Positions 1-9,606 of a stretch of 64,000 nt of DNA are shown here, one piece after another (the first letter of the stretch is position 1; every line of letters starts with the position of its first letter). Source of the DNA: Pseudomonas sp. ACM7 (GTDB taxonomy: Bacteria; Pseudomonadota; Gammaproteobacteria; Pseudomonadales; Pseudomonadaceae). The stretch lies in assembly GCF_004136015.1 (NCBI RefSeq), contig NZ_CP024866.1, positions 4,599,192-4,663,191 on the forward strand, in the 5' to 3' direction. Made by a program: the position numbers and the translations under genes. The notes beneath the pieces are model-generated. The model was not told where the DNA came from. It worked only from the letters and a program-made list of their open reading frames with translations, and searched no databases.

Positions 1-48
1 CTGCGTCGTCTGGCGACAATGGAAGCGGCCCTCAACGAGGGCACGTAA
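1..48 (+). CDS. group II intron maturase/reverse transcriptase, C-terminal end (partial)
   Basis: The first 15 codons of the window are open and end at TAA (46-48); the residues are LRRLATMEAALNEGT. The assignment rests on position: an open frame ending in domain IV, upstream of an intron domain V/VI, is where an intron-encoded protein normally stops. The fragment is too short to show reverse transcriptase or maturase motifs, so the identity is inferred. Confidence 0.5.
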   Translation: MRRLATMEAALNEGT

Positions 49-297
49 CTTGATGCGCCTGGGGCTTAGCGAAGCTCGCGCCTGCAAATCAGCCTTCAAT
101 GGCCGAGGCCCATGGTGGAGCTCAGGCGCATCTCATATGAATCAGGCGCTGCCGAAGAAACTATGGGGTCAGCTTGGGTTAGTTTCGGTACTGGATACGA
201 TAAACCGGCTTAGCCGCATAGCTTGAACCGCCGTATACGGATCCGTACGTACGGTGGTGTGAGAGGACGGCGGCTGTAAAGCCGCCTCCTACTCGAT
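1..297 (+). mobile_element. 3' end of a group II intron
   Basis: This is the tail of a self-splicing retroelement that runs in from beyond the left edge. A domain V hairpin is visible at about 226-257: ACCGCCGTA pairs with TACGGTGGT (one G-U pair), with the conserved CGC-type base. Domain VI follows at about 263-291 (GAGGACGGCGGC / GCCGCCTCCT). A candidate branch-point A is at 291, seven bases before the proposed 3' splice site after ..TCGAT at 297. Between the maturase stop (48) and domain V lies the rest of domain IV, including the inverted repeat GATGCGCCT (52-60) / AGGCGCATC (124-132). The subclass and the 5' end cannot be judged from here. Confidence 0.8.
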
Positions 298-322
298 TGG
301 TGTCTTTTACTGGGAGTTAGTC

Positions 323-1051
323 ATGAGCCAGATCATTGTTCGTTCCGTCGCTTATCAGATTGATGGCCAGTCGTATGAAAGCCGTCTGGCGTTCGATGCT
401 GACCACAAAGGCCCACGTCCCGGCCTGTTGATGGCGCCGAACTGGATGGGCGTCAGCGCCGGTGCCGAGGAGATTGCCAAGTCCGTGGCGTCCAAGGGTT
501 ATGTGGTGCTGATCGCGGACCTCTACGGCCAGTCGGTCCGTCCGCAGAACGGCGACGAGGCGGGTGCGGCGATGATGCCGCTGAAGAACGACCGCGCATT
601 GCTGCGCAAACGTATGGCGGCGGCCTTCGAGCAATTGCAGGCCCAGGGCGAGGCGGCAGTCGATACCGCGAAGCTGGCGACGTTCGGTTTCTGCTTTGGC
701 GGTTGCTGTGCGCTGGAGTTGGCCCGCACTGGTGCGCCAGTGAAAGCGGCGGTGTCGTTCCATGGCTCGCTCGATACGCCGAACCTGGCGGATGCCAAAA
801 ACATCAAAGGCTCGGTACTGGTGCTGCACGGCGCATCCGATCCATTGGTGCCGAAAGACCAACTGCCGGCGTTTGAAGAAGAAATGAATGCGGCGGGCGT
901 GGATTGGCAACTGCTGAGCTACGGCGGCGCGGTGCATTCCTTCACCGATCCGCACGCCAATGTGCCGGGCATGATGATGTATGACGCGAAGACGGCAAGT
1001 CGTGCGTTTACCTCGATGCACAACTTGCTGGATGAAGTTTTTAAAGGCTGA
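323..1051 (+). CDS. dienelactone hydrolase family protein
   Basis: A 242-residue cytoplasmic alpha/beta hydrolase of the dienelactone hydrolase family. The expected triad is visible: Cys124 in GFCFGG, Asp173 in GASDPLV and His205 in GGAVHSF. The cysteine nucleophile in G-x-C-x-G-G is typical of this family and unlike serine esterases. The physiological substrate is unknown; no chlorocatechol or other aromatic degradation genes are adjacent. The ATG at 323 has a ribosome site, GGGAG, about six bases upstream. The gene begins only 25 bases after the group II intron end, so its original promoter is probably now upstream of the intron unless one lies in the intron tail. A palindromic repeat follows the stop. 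Confidence 0.85.
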   Translation: MSQIIVRSVAYQIDGQSYESRLAFDADHKGPRPGLLMAPNWMGVSAGAEEIAKSVASKGYVVLIADLYGQSVRPQNGDEAGAAMMPLKNDRALLRKRMAAAFEQLQAQGEAAVDTAKLATFGFCFGGCCALELARTGAPVKAAVSFHGSLDTPNLADAKNIKGSVLVLHGASDPLVPKDQLPAFEEEMNAAGVDWQLLSYGGAVHSFTDPHANVPGMMMYDAKTASRAFTSMHNLLDEVFKG

Positions 1052-1061
1052 TTGCCTCAAG

Positions 1062-1143
1062 ATCAAAAGATCGCAGGCTGCGCCAGCTCCTACAGGGGTA
1101 TGCATTTACATGTAGGAGCTGCCGAAGGCTGCGATCTTTTGAT
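1062..1143. repeat. intergenic palindromic repeat (GTAGGAGCTGCCG family)
   Basis: A long imperfect inverted repeat: ATCAAAAGATCGCAG at the left pairs with CTGCGATCTTTTGAT at the right, with AGCTCCTACA / TGTAGGAGCT inside. It lies between the convergent hydrolase and pirin genes and could end transcription in both directions. A second member of the same family is at 34706-34780. It differs from the GTGGGAGCGGG REP family seen elsewhere in the window. Confidence 0.85.
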
Positions 1144-1150
1144 TTTTGCC

Positions 1151-2011
1151 CTAAGGCAATTCGATCCGCTCACTTTCCCCCGGCACCGTCGGCCAATCCC
1201 CGGCCGCCCAGCGTCGCCGCGCTTCATCGATCAACGCCGGATCACTCGCCACGAAGTTCCAGTTGATTCGCCGCGGCCCATCCAGAGGCGCACCCCCAAA
1301 CAGCACGGCATGACAGTCGCTTTCAGCGAACAGCGTCATCTCTTCCCCGGCCGGCAACACCACCAGTGAATGCGGTTCTACCAGCTCGCCATCCAGTTGC
1401 ACCTCGCCGTCCAGCACATACAACGCCCGCTCTTCATGCTCGGTTGGAATCAGCAATGTGGTCGCCGATTGCAGGTTCAATTCGGCATACAGCGTGGGAG
1501 AAAGCACCGGGACCGGTGATTCCAGGCAAAAGCCTGACCCGGCAATCATCCGGATCTTCACTCCCAGGTTATCGCTGACCGGCAGCGTGGCCGCCGGGTG
1601 GTGACTGTAGTGTCCGGGACCGTGCTCTTTATCTTTTGGTGAGGCCAGCCAAATCTGCAAACCATGCATCGTGAAGCCGCTGTCCTTCAACGCCTCAGGC
1701 GTGCGCTCGACGTGGGCAATCGCGCTGCCCGCCGTCATCCAGCTGACATCACCGGCCTCCACCACCTGATCGGAGCCGAGGCTGTCCTTGTGCTGGATTT
1801 TTCCTTCGAACAAGTACGTGAGGGTCGACAGACCAATGTGCGGATGCTGACGGATGTTCATGCCTTTTCCCGCCTCATAACGGGTTTCGAGCATATGGTC
1901 GAAAAACACGAAAGGCCCGACGCTGCGGCATTTGGCTGACGGCAGCGGGCGAAGAATCGGTTGACCCTCGACATCTTCGGCGCGGGGACGAATCACGAGC
2001 GGAGTGTTCAT
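1151..2011 (-). CDS. pirin family protein
   Basis: A 286-residue bicupin of the pirin family, thought to bind iron and, in some bacteria, to act as a quercetinase or redox-linked regulator. The N-terminal cupin carries the metal-ligand pattern HPHIG (two histidines) followed later by AHVERTP (His, Glu). The second cupin domain spans roughly residues 165-250. I place the start at the ATG ending at 2011 (MNTPLVIRP), because the extra 26 codons of the longer frame do not look like pirin. It is the downstream gene of a likely pair with the OsmC gene, reading in the same direction. The cellular role is not deducible from this context. Confidence 0.85.
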   Translation of the reverse strand: MNTPLVIRPRAEDVEGQPILRPLPSAKCRSVGPFVFFDHMLETRYEAGKGMNIRQHPHIGLSTLTYLFEGKIQHKDSLGSDQVVEAGDVSWMTAGSAIAHVERTPEALKDSGFTMHGLQIWLASPKDKEHGPGHYSHHPAATLPVSDNLGVKIRMIAGSGFCLESPVPVLSPTLYAELNLQSATTLLIPTEHEERALYVLDGEVQLDGELVEPHSLVVLPAGEEMTLFAESDCHAVLFGGAPLDGPRRINWNFVASDPALIDEARRRWAAGDWPTVPGESERIELP

Positions 2012-2072
2012 GCTGCATTCCAGGCTGAGCGGGTAATGCGTGGAGCATAACCCGCTTGCGCAGCCCTTGCCG

Positions 2073-2489
2073 CTATTGGCTGAAGGCACCTTCAGACAGG
2101 TGCGTTTCGATGCTGACGTCGGTGGTGGTCATCAACTTGTGTACCGGGCAACGGTCGGCCACGCGGTGCAGCTCATCGCGCTGAGCGTCGGTGAGCACAC
2201 CTTTGAGTGTCAGTTTGACGTGCAGGGCATATTTACCTTTCTGCTCTTCGCTGTTGTCACGTTTGACTTCGACCGTGACACCGGTCAGCGGGATGTCTTT
2301 CTTCTTCGCGTACATCTTCAGGGTCAGGGCCTTGCAGGCACCGAGGGCCGCGTCGAAGTAATCGTGTGGCTCGGGCGCCGAGCCTTCGCCGCCGGCGAGT
2401 GTCGGTACGTCGGCAAAGAGTTCATGGTCATCGATCTGTACGCTGTGACGAAAACCTTCGGCGGAAACGGTATTGACGGTGACAGTCAT
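2073..2489 (-). CDS. OsmC family protein (peroxiredoxin-like)
   Basis: A 138-residue OsmC/Ohr-type protein. The two family cysteines are present, Cys52 in GACKA and Cys114 in RCPVHK; in this family they reduce organic hydroperoxides. The sequence is closer to the YhfA/OsmC branch than to Ohr, so the substrate is uncertain. The ATG at 2489 is chosen over an upstream TTG (2507) because a GAGG ribosome site sits about seven bases before it and the upstream extension is short and unlike the family. It lies just upstream of the pirin gene on the same strand, consistent with a small oxidative-stress unit, though no regulator site was recognised. Confidence 0.85.
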   Translation of the reverse strand: MTVTVNTVSAEGFRHSVQIDDHELFADVPTLAGGEGSAPEPHDYFDAALGACKALTLKMYAKKKDIPLTGVTVEVKRDNSEEQKGKYALHVKLTLKGVLTDAQRDELHRVADRCPVHKLMTTTDVSIETHLSEGAFSQ

Positions 2490-2741
2490 GGGAAACCTCG
2501 TAGGCAACAGGAAAAGTCATTCGATCAAAAAAGACCTTGAAGGTATAGAGCACTCCTCTTGTTACGCGTTCCACTTTTTCGCTCGCCCATTGCCGTGCGC
2601 TGAATCGTTACCGCCCGACGATCGAAGTAGTAAGGCGTTTTGATATCACTTTTTCGTCTTACGCAAAATCTCTCAGGGCCGATACCTTCTAAGGCAACCC
2701 GCTGCAGGGTTGATGCGGCACTTTTGGAAGGAACCAGAGCA

Positions 2742-4367
2742 ATGAGTATCAGAAGTCTCAATATTGCGCCGCGCGCGGGCCTGGGTTTTGGCCTGCTGGC
2801 GTTGATGGTGTTTGGATTGGGGGCGTTCGCCCTGCTGCAAATGTCGAACATGCGCGCGCAGTCCGATCAGGTCGATGACAACTGGCTGCCCAGCGTGATG
2901 GCGGTCGGGGAGATGAATCAGGACATGCTGCGGCTGCGGGCATTGACTATGCGTCTGCTGCTCAATCGGGACCCGCAGGCGCTGATGCAAAACGTCAGTA
3001 AACTCAACGAACTCAAAGGCACCCTGGGTGAGCCTCAGCAGCGTTATGACGCGCTGATCGTGCTGCCCGAAGAGCGCGTGCTGTTCGACCGCTTCAAAGC
3101 CTCGGAGCAACACTACCTGCAGTTCCAGACGCAGGTGATGACGCTGTCGGTCCAGGGACGGGTGGAAGAGGCGGCCGCCATCCTCAATGGCGAGATGAGT
3201 CCGTTGGCCGATGAAATCACCGTCACCCTCAAGGCATTGGTCGAACTGAACAAGCACAACGCCAACCTGGCGACGGAGGCGGGGCGCCAGGTGTTCAGCC
3301 GTTCGCGGGTCTGGGTCGGGGTGATGATCGGCCTGACGGCGCTGATGACCATCGGCCTGGCGCTGCTGCTGACCCGCAGCATCGTCGTGCCGCTTTCCCA
3401 ATCGTTGAAGGTGGCTGAAGAGGTGGCTGGCGGCGATCTCACCGGTGAAATCAGCATCAGCGGCAAGGACGAGCCAGCGCGGCTGTTGCACGCGCTCAAG
3501 AGCATGCAGGGGAGTTTGCGCGAAACCCTTCGGCGTATTTCCGACTCGTCCAGTCAATTGGCCTCGGCCTCGGAAGAACTCAGTTGTGTGACCGAAGAGG
3601 CCACCCGGGGTCTGCATCAGCAGAGCCTGGAAATCGACCAGGCCGCCACGGCGGTGAATCAGATGACCGCTGCGGTGGAGGAGGTTGCGAGCAATGCGGT
3701 GGCCACGTCCGAAGCGTCTCGGGAGTCCGACCGGATTGCCCAGCACGGTCGCGAGCAGGTGCATCAGACCGTGTTGTCCATCGAATCCCTGGCCGACGAT
3801 GTCACGGCCAATGCGACCCAGGTCGAGGACCTGGCGCAGAAAGTTTATGGCATCAGCAAAGTCCTGGACGTGATTCGCTCGATTGCCGAGCAAACGAACT
3901 TGCTGGCCCTGAACGCGGCCATCGAAGCGGCGCGGGCCGGGAGTGCCGGGCGCGGCTTTGCGGTGGTGGCCGATGAAGTGCGGGCGCTGGCGCACCGGAC
4001 TCAGCAATCGACCCAGGAAATCGAGCAGATGATCTCCGGCATCCAGCAAGGCACCGATGCTGCGGTCAGCTCGATGCAGCAGAGCAACACTCGGGCGCGT
4101 TCGACCCTGGAAGTGGCGAAAGCCGCCGGTACGGCGCTGGAAGAAATCGCCACGGCGTTTACCCTGATCAATGAACGCAACCTGGTGATCGCCAGTGCCT
4201 CGGAGGAACAAGCGGCTGTCGCGCGAGAGGTGGATCGCAACCTGATGAATATTCGCGATCTTGCGTTGCAGACGTCGGCCGGGGCGAATCAAACCAGTGC
4301 GGCGAGCCAGGAGCTGTCTCGGTTGGCGGTCGATCTTAATACGATGGTGGCGCGGTTCTCGGTCTGA
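2742..4367 (+). CDS. methyl-accepting chemotaxis protein
   Basis: A 541-residue inner-membrane chemoreceptor. It has a first membrane segment at about residues 10-32, a periplasmic four-helix-bundle type sensor to about 185, a second membrane segment at about 190-212, a HAMP linker to about 265, and a cytoplasmic coiled-coil signalling domain. The highly conserved hairpin tip is clear ([20 protein letters not shown]). There is no C-terminal CheR/CheB tethering pentapeptide; the protein ends ARFSV. The ligand is unknown. The start at 2742 follows a GGAAGGAA ribosome site; the longer frame from 2640 would put 34 atypical residues in front of the membrane helix. The gene stands alone. Confidence 0.9.
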   Translation: MSIRSLNIAPRAGLGFGLLALMVFGLGAFALLQMSNMRAQSDQVDDNWLPSVMAVGEMNQDMLRLRALTMRLLLNRDPQALMQNVSKLNELKGTLGEPQQRYDALIVLPEERVLFDRFKASEQHYLQFQTQVMTLSVQGRVEEAAAILNGEMSPLADEITVTLKALVELNKHNANLATEAGRQVFSRSRVWVGVMIGLTALMTIGLALLLTRSIVVPLSQSLKVAEEVAGGDLTGEISISGKDEPARLLHALKSMQGSLRETLRRISDSSSQLASASEELSCVTEEATRGLHQQSLEIDQAATAVNQMTAAVEEVASNAVATSEASRESDRIAQHGREQVHQTVLSIESLADDVTANATQVEDLAQKVYGISKVLDVIRSIAEQTNLLALNAAIEAARAGSAGRGFAVVADEVRALAHRTQQSTQEIEQMISGIQQGTDAAVSSMQQSNTRARSTLEVAKAAGTALEEIATAFTLINERNLVIASASEEQAAVAREVDRNLMNIRDLALQTSAGANQTSAASQELSRLAVDLNTMVARFSV

Positions 4368-4536
4368 ACGCCGAGCGGCTTTGTCGTTCCGGCGACGCTA
4401 CCGGCTGGCTGTGCAAGGTTGCGGGTGGCGCCATCCCGGCCTATGGTCCAAGCGATACTTTGCCTGCGACTGGCGCGCAATGATTCGTCGCCGGTTGCTG
4501 TCCATCCAGTGCTAATTTTCGTAGCGAGGTGACGAC

Positions 4537-5913
4537 ATGCCCACCGACTCCCGACCCGCCGTGCTCGAACTGATCGGCAATACGCCGCTGGTGCGCGTCA
4601 GCCGTTTCGATACCGGCCCGTGCACGCTGTTCCTCAAGCTCGAATCACAGAACCCCGGCGGCTCGATCAAGGATCGCATCGGCCTGGCGATGATCGACGC
4701 CGCCGAGCGCGATGGCAGCCTGCGACCCGGCGGCACCATCGTCGAGGCCACCGCTGGCAACACCGGCCTTGGCTTGGCCCTGGTCGGCCGTGCCAAGGGT
4801 TACCGAGTGGTGTTGGTGGTGCCGGACAAGATGTCCACCGAGAAGGTCTTGCACCTCAAGGCGATGGGCGCCGAGGTGCACATCACCCGCTCCGACGTCG
4901 GCAAGGGCCACCCCGATTACTACCAGGACGTTGCGGCGCGGCTGGCGCAGGAAATTCCCGACGCCTTCTTCGCCGATCAATTCAACAACCCGGCCAACCC
5001 GCTGGCCCACGAGTGCAGCACCGCGCCGGAAATCTGGGCGCAGACTCAGCATGACCTGGACGCCATCGTCGTCGGCGTCGGCTCGGCCGGCACGCTGACC
5101 GGGTTGACCCGTTTCTTTCGCCGCGTGCAACCGGACCTGGTCATGGTGCTGGCCGATCCGGTCGGCTCGGTGATGGCCGAATACAGCCGCAGCGGCACCA
5201 TGAACACGCCCGGCTCCTGGGCGGTGGAGGGCATCGGCGAGGACTTCATTCCGTCGATTGCCGATCTGTCCAGCGTCCGCCACGCCTACTCGATCAGCGA
5301 CGAGGAAAGCTTCGACCATGCCCGCCAACTGCTGCGTGCCGAAGGCATACTCGGCGGCTCTTCGACCGGCACACTGCTGGCGGCGGCGCTGCGTTACTGC
5401 CGCGAGCAGACCGAGCCGAAGCGGGTCGTCAGCTTCGTCTGCGACACCGGCACGCGCTACCTGTCGAAGGTCTACAACGACCAGTGGATGAACGATCAGG
5501 GCCTGCTGCAATACAAACATTACGGCGATCTGCGCGACCTGATCTCGCGGCGCTTCGAGGATGGCCGGGTGATCAGCGTGGGCCCGGACGACACGCTGCT
5601 CACCGCGTTCCAGCGCATGCGCCTGGCGGATGTGTCGCAACTGCCGGTGCTGGAGGGCGGGCAGCGGCTGGTCGGCGTGATCGACGAGTCCGACATTCTG
5701 CTGGGCATGCAAGAAGAGGCTTCGCACTTTCGCGCGAGCGTGGCCAGCGCGATGACCGATAAGCTGCAAACCCTGCCTCCAGGCGCCAGTCTGGCTGAAC
5801 TACGGGCGGAGCTCGACCGTGGGCTGGTGGCGATCATCGCCGACGCTTCGGGCTTCTACGGCTTGATTACTCGAGTCGACATGCTCATTCACCTACGGAG
5901 ATCCCTTACATGA
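4537..5913 (+). CDS. cbs: cystathionine beta-synthase
   Basis: A 458-residue PLP enzyme of fold type II that condenses homocysteine with serine to form cystathionine. Residues 1-320 form the catalytic domain with the PLP lysine at K45 (GGSIKDR), the TAGNTG phosphate-binding loop and GGSSTGT. Residues about 340-458 hold two CBS domains, which in eukaryotic enzymes bind AdoMet. Haem-binding N-terminal residues of the human enzyme are absent. The ATG at 4537 has a GAGGTG ribosome site. It overlaps the next gene by four bases (ATGA), so the two are translationally coupled and form a reverse transsulfuration unit making cysteine from methionine-derived homocysteine. Confidence 0.9.
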   Translation: MPTDSRPAVLELIGNTPLVRVSRFDTGPCTLFLKLESQNPGGSIKDRIGLAMIDAAERDGSLRPGGTIVEATAGNTGLGLALVGRAKGYRVVLVVPDKMSTEKVLHLKAMGAEVHITRSDVGKGHPDYYQDVAARLAQEIPDAFFADQFNNPANPLAHECSTAPEIWAQTQHDLDAIVVGVGSAGTLTGLTRFFRRVQPDLVMVLADPVGSVMAEYSRSGTMNTPGSWAVEGIGEDFIPSIADLSSVRHAYSISDEESFDHARQLLRAEGILGGSSTGTLLAAALRYCREQTEPKRVVSFVCDTGTRYLSKVYNDQWMNDQGLLQYKHYGDLRDLISRRFEDGRVISVGPDDTLLTAFQRMRLADVSQLPVLEGGQRLVGVIDESDILLGMQEEASHFRASVASAMTDKLQTLPPGASLAELRAELDRGLVAIIADASGFYGLITRVDMLIHLRRSLT

Positions 5914-7100
5914 GTCAACACGATGAAAACGCTGTGCCACGCGCCTTCGCCACCCGTGTGATCCATGCCGGGCAAACGCCCGACCCCACCACCGGGGCGC
6001 TGATGCCGCCGATTTACGCCAACTCCACCTATTTGCAGCAGAGCCCCGGTGTGCACAAGGGCTTCGACTACGGGCGCTCGCACAACCCGACGCGCTTTGC
6101 GCTGGAACGTTGCGTTGCAGACCTCGAAGGCGGCTCCCAGGCCTTCGCGTTCGCCTCCGGGCTGGCAGCGATCTCCACGGTGCTCGAGCTGCTCGACGCG
6201 GGCTCGCACATCGTCTCCGGCAATGATTTGTACGGCGGCACCTTTCGGCTGTTCGACAAGGTGCGCAAACGCAGCGCCGGGCATCGCTTCAGCTTCGTCG
6301 ACCTGACTGACCTGGCGGGATTCGAAGCAGCACTGCAGCCCGACACGAAGATGGTTTGGGTCGAGACGCCAAGCAATCCCTTGCTGAGCCTGACGGACCT
6401 CGCCGCCGTCGCGCGCATCTGTCGCTCGCGAGGCATTATTTGTGTCGCCGACAACACCTTTGCCAGCCCCTGGATACAGCGCCCGCTGGAGCTTGGCTTC
6501 GACATCGTGCTGCACTCGACCACCAAGTACCTGAACGGCCACTCCGACGTGATCGGCGGCATTGCGGTGGTCGGACAAAACGCAGACCTGGCGGAGCGTC
6601 TGGGCTTCCTGCAGAACTCGGTAGGCGCGATTGCCGGGCCGTTCGACGCTTTCCTCACCCTGCGCGGCGTGAAGACCCTGGCGCTGCGCATGGAACGCCA
6701 CTGCAATAACGCGCTGGACCTGGCGCAATGGCTGGAACGTCAGCCGCAGGTGGCGCGCGTCTATTATCCGGGCCTGCCGTCGCACCCGCAGCACGAACTG
6801 GCGCAGCGGCAGATGCGCGGTTTCGGCGGGATGATATCCCTCGACCTGAACAGCGACCTGAACAGCGACCTGGCCGGCGCCACGCGCTTCCTCGAGAGTG
6901 TGCGGATCTTTGCCTTGGCCGAGAGCCTGGGCGGGGTGGAAAGCCTGATCGAGCACCCGGCGATCATGACTCACGCCAGCATCCCCGCAGGCACCCGCGC
7001 GCAACTCGGCATCGGTGATGCGTTGGTGCGGTTGTCCGTGGGGGTCGAGGATGTCGAAGACCTGCGCGCCGACCTGGCACAGGCGCTGGCGCGGATCTGA
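5910..7100 (+). CDS. cystathionine gamma-lyase-type PLP enzyme
   Basis: A 396-residue member of the Cys/Met metabolism PLP family (fold type I). The Schiff-base lysine is K206 in HSTTKYLNGHSD, with the YGRSHNPT and ETPSNP motifs in their usual places. Coupled to the cystathionine beta-synthase gene, it most likely cleaves cystathionine to cysteine, 2-oxobutyrate and ammonia. Cystathionine gamma-synthase or homocysteine-forming relatives cannot be excluded by sequence alone. A 12-base tandem duplication (GACCTGAACAGC, about 6843-6868) gives the repeat NSDLNSDL, probably in a surface loop. A strong terminator follows at 7112. Confidence 0.85.
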   Translation: MSQHDENAVPRAFATRVIHAGQTPDPTTGALMPPIYANSTYLQQSPGVHKGFDYGRSHNPTRFALERCVADLEGGSQAFAFASGLAAISTVLELLDAGSHIVSGNDLYGGTFRLFDKVRKRSAGHRFSFVDLTDLAGFEAALQPDTKMVWVETPSNPLLSLTDLAAVARICRSRGIICVADNTFASPWIQRPLELGFDIVLHSTTKYLNGHSDVIGGIAVVGQNADLAERLGFLQNSVGAIAGPFDAFLTLRGVKTLALRMERHCNNALDLAQWLERQPQVARVYYPGLPSHPQHELAQRQMRGFGGMISLDLNSDLNSDLAGATRFLESVRIFALAESLGGVESLIEHPAIMTHASIPAGTRAQLGIGDALVRLSVGVEDVEDLRADLAQALARI

Positions 7101-7111
7101 ATTTCAGCAGG

Positions 7112-7150
7112 CAAAAAAAATCCGGAACCCTTATCGGATTCCGGATTTTT
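7112..7150. terminator. bidirectional intrinsic terminator
   Basis: AAAAAATCCGGAA pairs with TTCCGGATTTTT around a short loop. T-runs on both strands suit the convergent genes on either side: the gamma-lyase from the left and the DUF3108 gene from the right. Confidence 0.85.
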
Positions 7151-7163
7151 GTGTCGAGCCGGA

Positions 7164-7877
7164 TCAGCTGCCTTTGACAGCCTTGCCGTTGACCGTACCG
7201 TCGAGGAGCATGATGTTGTACTCCTTGCCGTCGGTTTCAACCTGTTGCAAACGAACCAACAGGTAATCCCAGTCCTTGGCGAACCACAGGACGGTGATGC
7301 GCTTGCTTTGTGTCGGGTCGCGCACGCGCTCGACCTTGATCGCATCGATCTGGCCAGCCTTGGTGTCGACCTTTTCCGAACCCAGCACGCGGAAGTCATA
7401 GGTATCGACTTCGCCAGCATCGACGACCTGGTAACTCATGCTCTTCTTGCCGGCAGCCACATCGTGTTGCAGGGCCAGCTGATAAGTGGATTTGTCGACC
7501 ATGCCACGGTTGAGCGGGATCTTGACCGGGTCACCGCGATCGGTGCCGGTGACCATTTTGTTGGTCCAGTCGAAATCCAGGTCAGCCTTCTTGGCTTTAC
7601 CCAAGCCGCCACGTTCGAAGTGGTAGGACTGCGGCAGCAAGGTGTCCTTGTCCAGCGTCAGGGTGCTTTCTTCGGTCAGGCTGGCGATCATCATCGAGGC
7701 CTTGAAGCTGAGCTTCCAGGCGCCGTTGGCTTGCTTGGTCAGGCTTCGTTCAGCGGTGCCGCTCATGGGCAACTGCTTCCAGTCAGCGGTGTAGCTGGCG
7801 GAGAAAGGTTGAAGTTCTGCAGCCTGCGCAAATGGCAGTGCGAGCAGAGCGCAAGCGAAGAGCAGGGCGCGACGCAT
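7164..7877 (-). CDS. DUF3108 domain-containing periplasmic protein
   Basis: A 237-residue protein with a clear signal peptide (MRRALLFACALLALPFAQA), so it is probably periplasmic. The remainder is beta-rich and matches what I know of DUF3108 proteins, which lie beside purN in pseudomonads; no enzymatic motif is visible. It starts eight bases after the purN stop and is the last gene of the purM-purN-DUF3108 run before the terminator. Its function is unknown, and its operon position does not by itself tie it to purine synthesis. Confidence 0.8.
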   Translation of the reverse strand: MRRALLFACALLALPFAQAAELQPFSASYTADWKQLPMSGTAERSLTKQANGAWKLSFKASMMIASLTEESTLTLDKDTLLPQSYHFERGGLGKAKKADLDFDWTNKMVTGTDRGDPVKIPLNRGMVDKSTYQLALQHDVAAGKKSMSYQVVDAGEVDTYDFRVLGSEKVDTKAGQIDAIKVERVRDPTQSKRITVLWFAKDWDYLLVRLQQVETDGKEYNIMLLDGTVNGKAVKGS

Positions 7878-7885
7878 AAAATCTC

Positions 7886-8548
7886 CTAGGTTCGAATCAA
7901 GTGGCCGCTGGCCGCGAGTAACTTTCCATCCAGTAAAGCACCTTGCTCGCCGAGTGATACACGACCTTCGGCAAACCAGCGTACAGCCAGCGGGTAAATC
8001 AGGTGTTCCTGGGTATGAACTCGCTGCGCCAGACTCTGCGGCGAATCGTGCAACTCTACCGGTATTACTGCCTGTACGACCAGTGGTCCGCCATCGAGTT
8101 CCTCGGTGACGAAGTGCACGGAGCAGCCGTGCTCGGTGTCGCCGGCCTCCAGCGCGCGCTGATGCGTGTGTAACCCTTTGTATTTGGGTAGCAGCGAAGG
8201 ATGGATATTGAGCAGGCGACCCTGGTAGTGGCGCACGAAGCCTGCGCTGAGAATGCGCATGAAGCCGGCCAGTACCACGAGTTTGGGGTTGAACGCGTCG
8301 ATCAGTTCGATCAGCGCGGCATCGAAGGCCTCGCGGCCTTCGAAAGCCTTGTGATCCAGGGTGCGGGTGTCGATACCCGCGTCCCTGGCGCGTTGCAGGC
8401 CGTAGGCGTCGGCGCGGTTGGAAATCACCGCAGCGATGCGGGCCGGGCTGTCGCCGGTCCGCGTGCTGTCGATCAAGGCCTGCAAGTTACTGCCGGTGCC
8501 GGACAACAGCACCACCACATCACAGGTCTGGGACATCGGCACTTGCAT
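7886..8548 (-). CDS. purN: phosphoribosylglycinamide formyltransferase
   Basis: A 220-residue cytoplasmic enzyme that transfers a formyl group from 10-formyltetrahydrofolate to GAR, the third step of purine synthesis. The N-terminal loop VVLLSGTGSNLQALI, the active-site region AGFMRILS, and NIHPSLLPKYKG plus the catalytic aspartate region GCSVHFVTEELDGG are all present. Its start codon overlaps the purM stop by one base (TGATG), indicating translational coupling. A second ATG four codons in (MSQTCD) could also be used. Confidence 0.95.
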   Translation of the reverse strand: MQVPMSQTCDVVVLLSGTGSNLQALIDSTRTGDSPARIAAVISNRADAYGLQRARDAGIDTRTLDHKAFEGREAFDAALIELIDAFNPKLVVLAGFMRILSAGFVRHYQGRLLNIHPSLLPKYKGLHTHQRALEAGDTEHGCSVHFVTEELDGGPLVVQAVIPVELHDSPQSLAQRVHTQEHLIYPLAVRWFAEGRVSLGEQGALLDGKLLAASGHLIRT

Positions 8549-9606
8549 CAGTGTGCCTTGAGGTTCTTCAGTTCAACCTGAGCCGCGCCTTCGGCAGCGG
8601 TGGAGATCTGACCGATGACCCAAGGCTGCTCGCCGGCTTCGCGCAGGACGTTCAGGGCGGTTTCGACGTGCTCTTGAGCAACGCAGATGACCATGCCCAC
8701 GCCGCAGTTCAGCACGCGGTGCATTTCGTTTTCGTCAACGTTGCCTTTCTCTTGCAGCCAGTCGAACACGGCAGGACGGGTCCAGCTCGCAACGTCAACC
8801 ACGGCTTGTGCGCCTTTTGGCAGAACGCGCGGGATGTTGTCCAGCAGGCCACCGCCGGTGATGTGGGCCATGGCTTTCACGGCGCCGGTTTCCTTGATCA
8901 GCTTGAGCAGCGGCTTCACGTAGATGCGGGTCGGGGCCATCAGCAGGTCGGTCAGCGGTTTGCCGTCGAGCTGGATGTTTTCGATGTCGGCACCGGAGAC
9001 TTCGATGATCTTGCGGATCAGCGAGTAGCCGTTGGAGTGCGGGCCGGAAGACGGCAGGGCGAGCAGGGCATCGCCGGCAGCGACTTTGGAACCGTCGATG
9101 ATTTCGGATTTTTCCACGACGCCGACGCAGAAGCCGGCCAGGTCGTAGTCTTCGCCTTCGTACATGCCTGGCATTTCAGCGGTTTCGCCGCCAACCAGGG
9201 AGCAGCCGGACAATTCACAGCCAGCGCCAATGCCGGTCACGACCTGGGTCGCGGTTTCGACGTTGAGTTTGCCGGTGGCGTAGTAGTCGAGGAAGAACAG
9301 CGGCTCAGCGCCGCAAACCACCAGGTCGTTCACACACATGGCAACCAGGTCGATGCCGATGCTGTCGTGCTTGTTCAGGTTCAGTGCCAGGCGCAGCTTG
9401 GTGCCAACGCCGTCGGTGCCGGAAACCAGCACGGGCTGTTTGTAGCCGGCCGGGATTTCGCAGAGGGCGCCGAAACCGCCCAGGCCGCCCATGACTTCCG
9501 GGCGCGCAGTGCGCTTGGCGACGCTCTTGATGCGTTCGACCAATGCTTCACCGGCGTCGATGTCTACACCGGCGTCCTTGTAGCTCAGGGAGGGTTGCTT
9601 GCTCAT
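8548..9606 (-). CDS. purM: phosphoribosylformylglycinamidine cyclo-ligase
   Basis: A 352-residue AIR synthetase, fifth step of purine synthesis, ATP-dependent. Family landmarks include [11 protein letters not shown] at the N-terminus, GVGTKLRLA, the [23 protein letters not shown] block, and [11 protein letters not shown]. The start at 9606 ([13 protein letters not shown]) gives the normal family length; 18 further upstream codons are open but unlike PurM. It is the first gene of a three-gene minus-strand unit with purN and the DUF3108 gene, transcribed from the divergent region 9607-9988. Confidence 0.95.
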   Translation of the reverse strand: MSKQPSLSYKDAGVDIDAGEALVERIKSVAKRTARPEVMGGLGGFGALCEIPAGYKQPVLVSGTDGVGTKLRLALNLNKHDSIGIDLVAMCVNDLVVCGAEPLFFLDYYATGKLNVETATQVVTGIGAGCELSGCSLVGGETAEMPGMYEGEDYDLAGFCVGVVEKSEIIDGSKVAAGDALLALPSSGPHSNGYSLIRKIIEVSGADIENIQLDGKPLTDLLMAPTRIYVKPLLKLIKETGAVKAMAHITGGGLLDNIPRVLPKGAQAVVDVASWTRPAVFDWLQEKGNVDENEMHRVLNCGVGMVICVAQEHVETALNVLREAGEQPWVIGQISTAAEGAAQVELKNLKAH

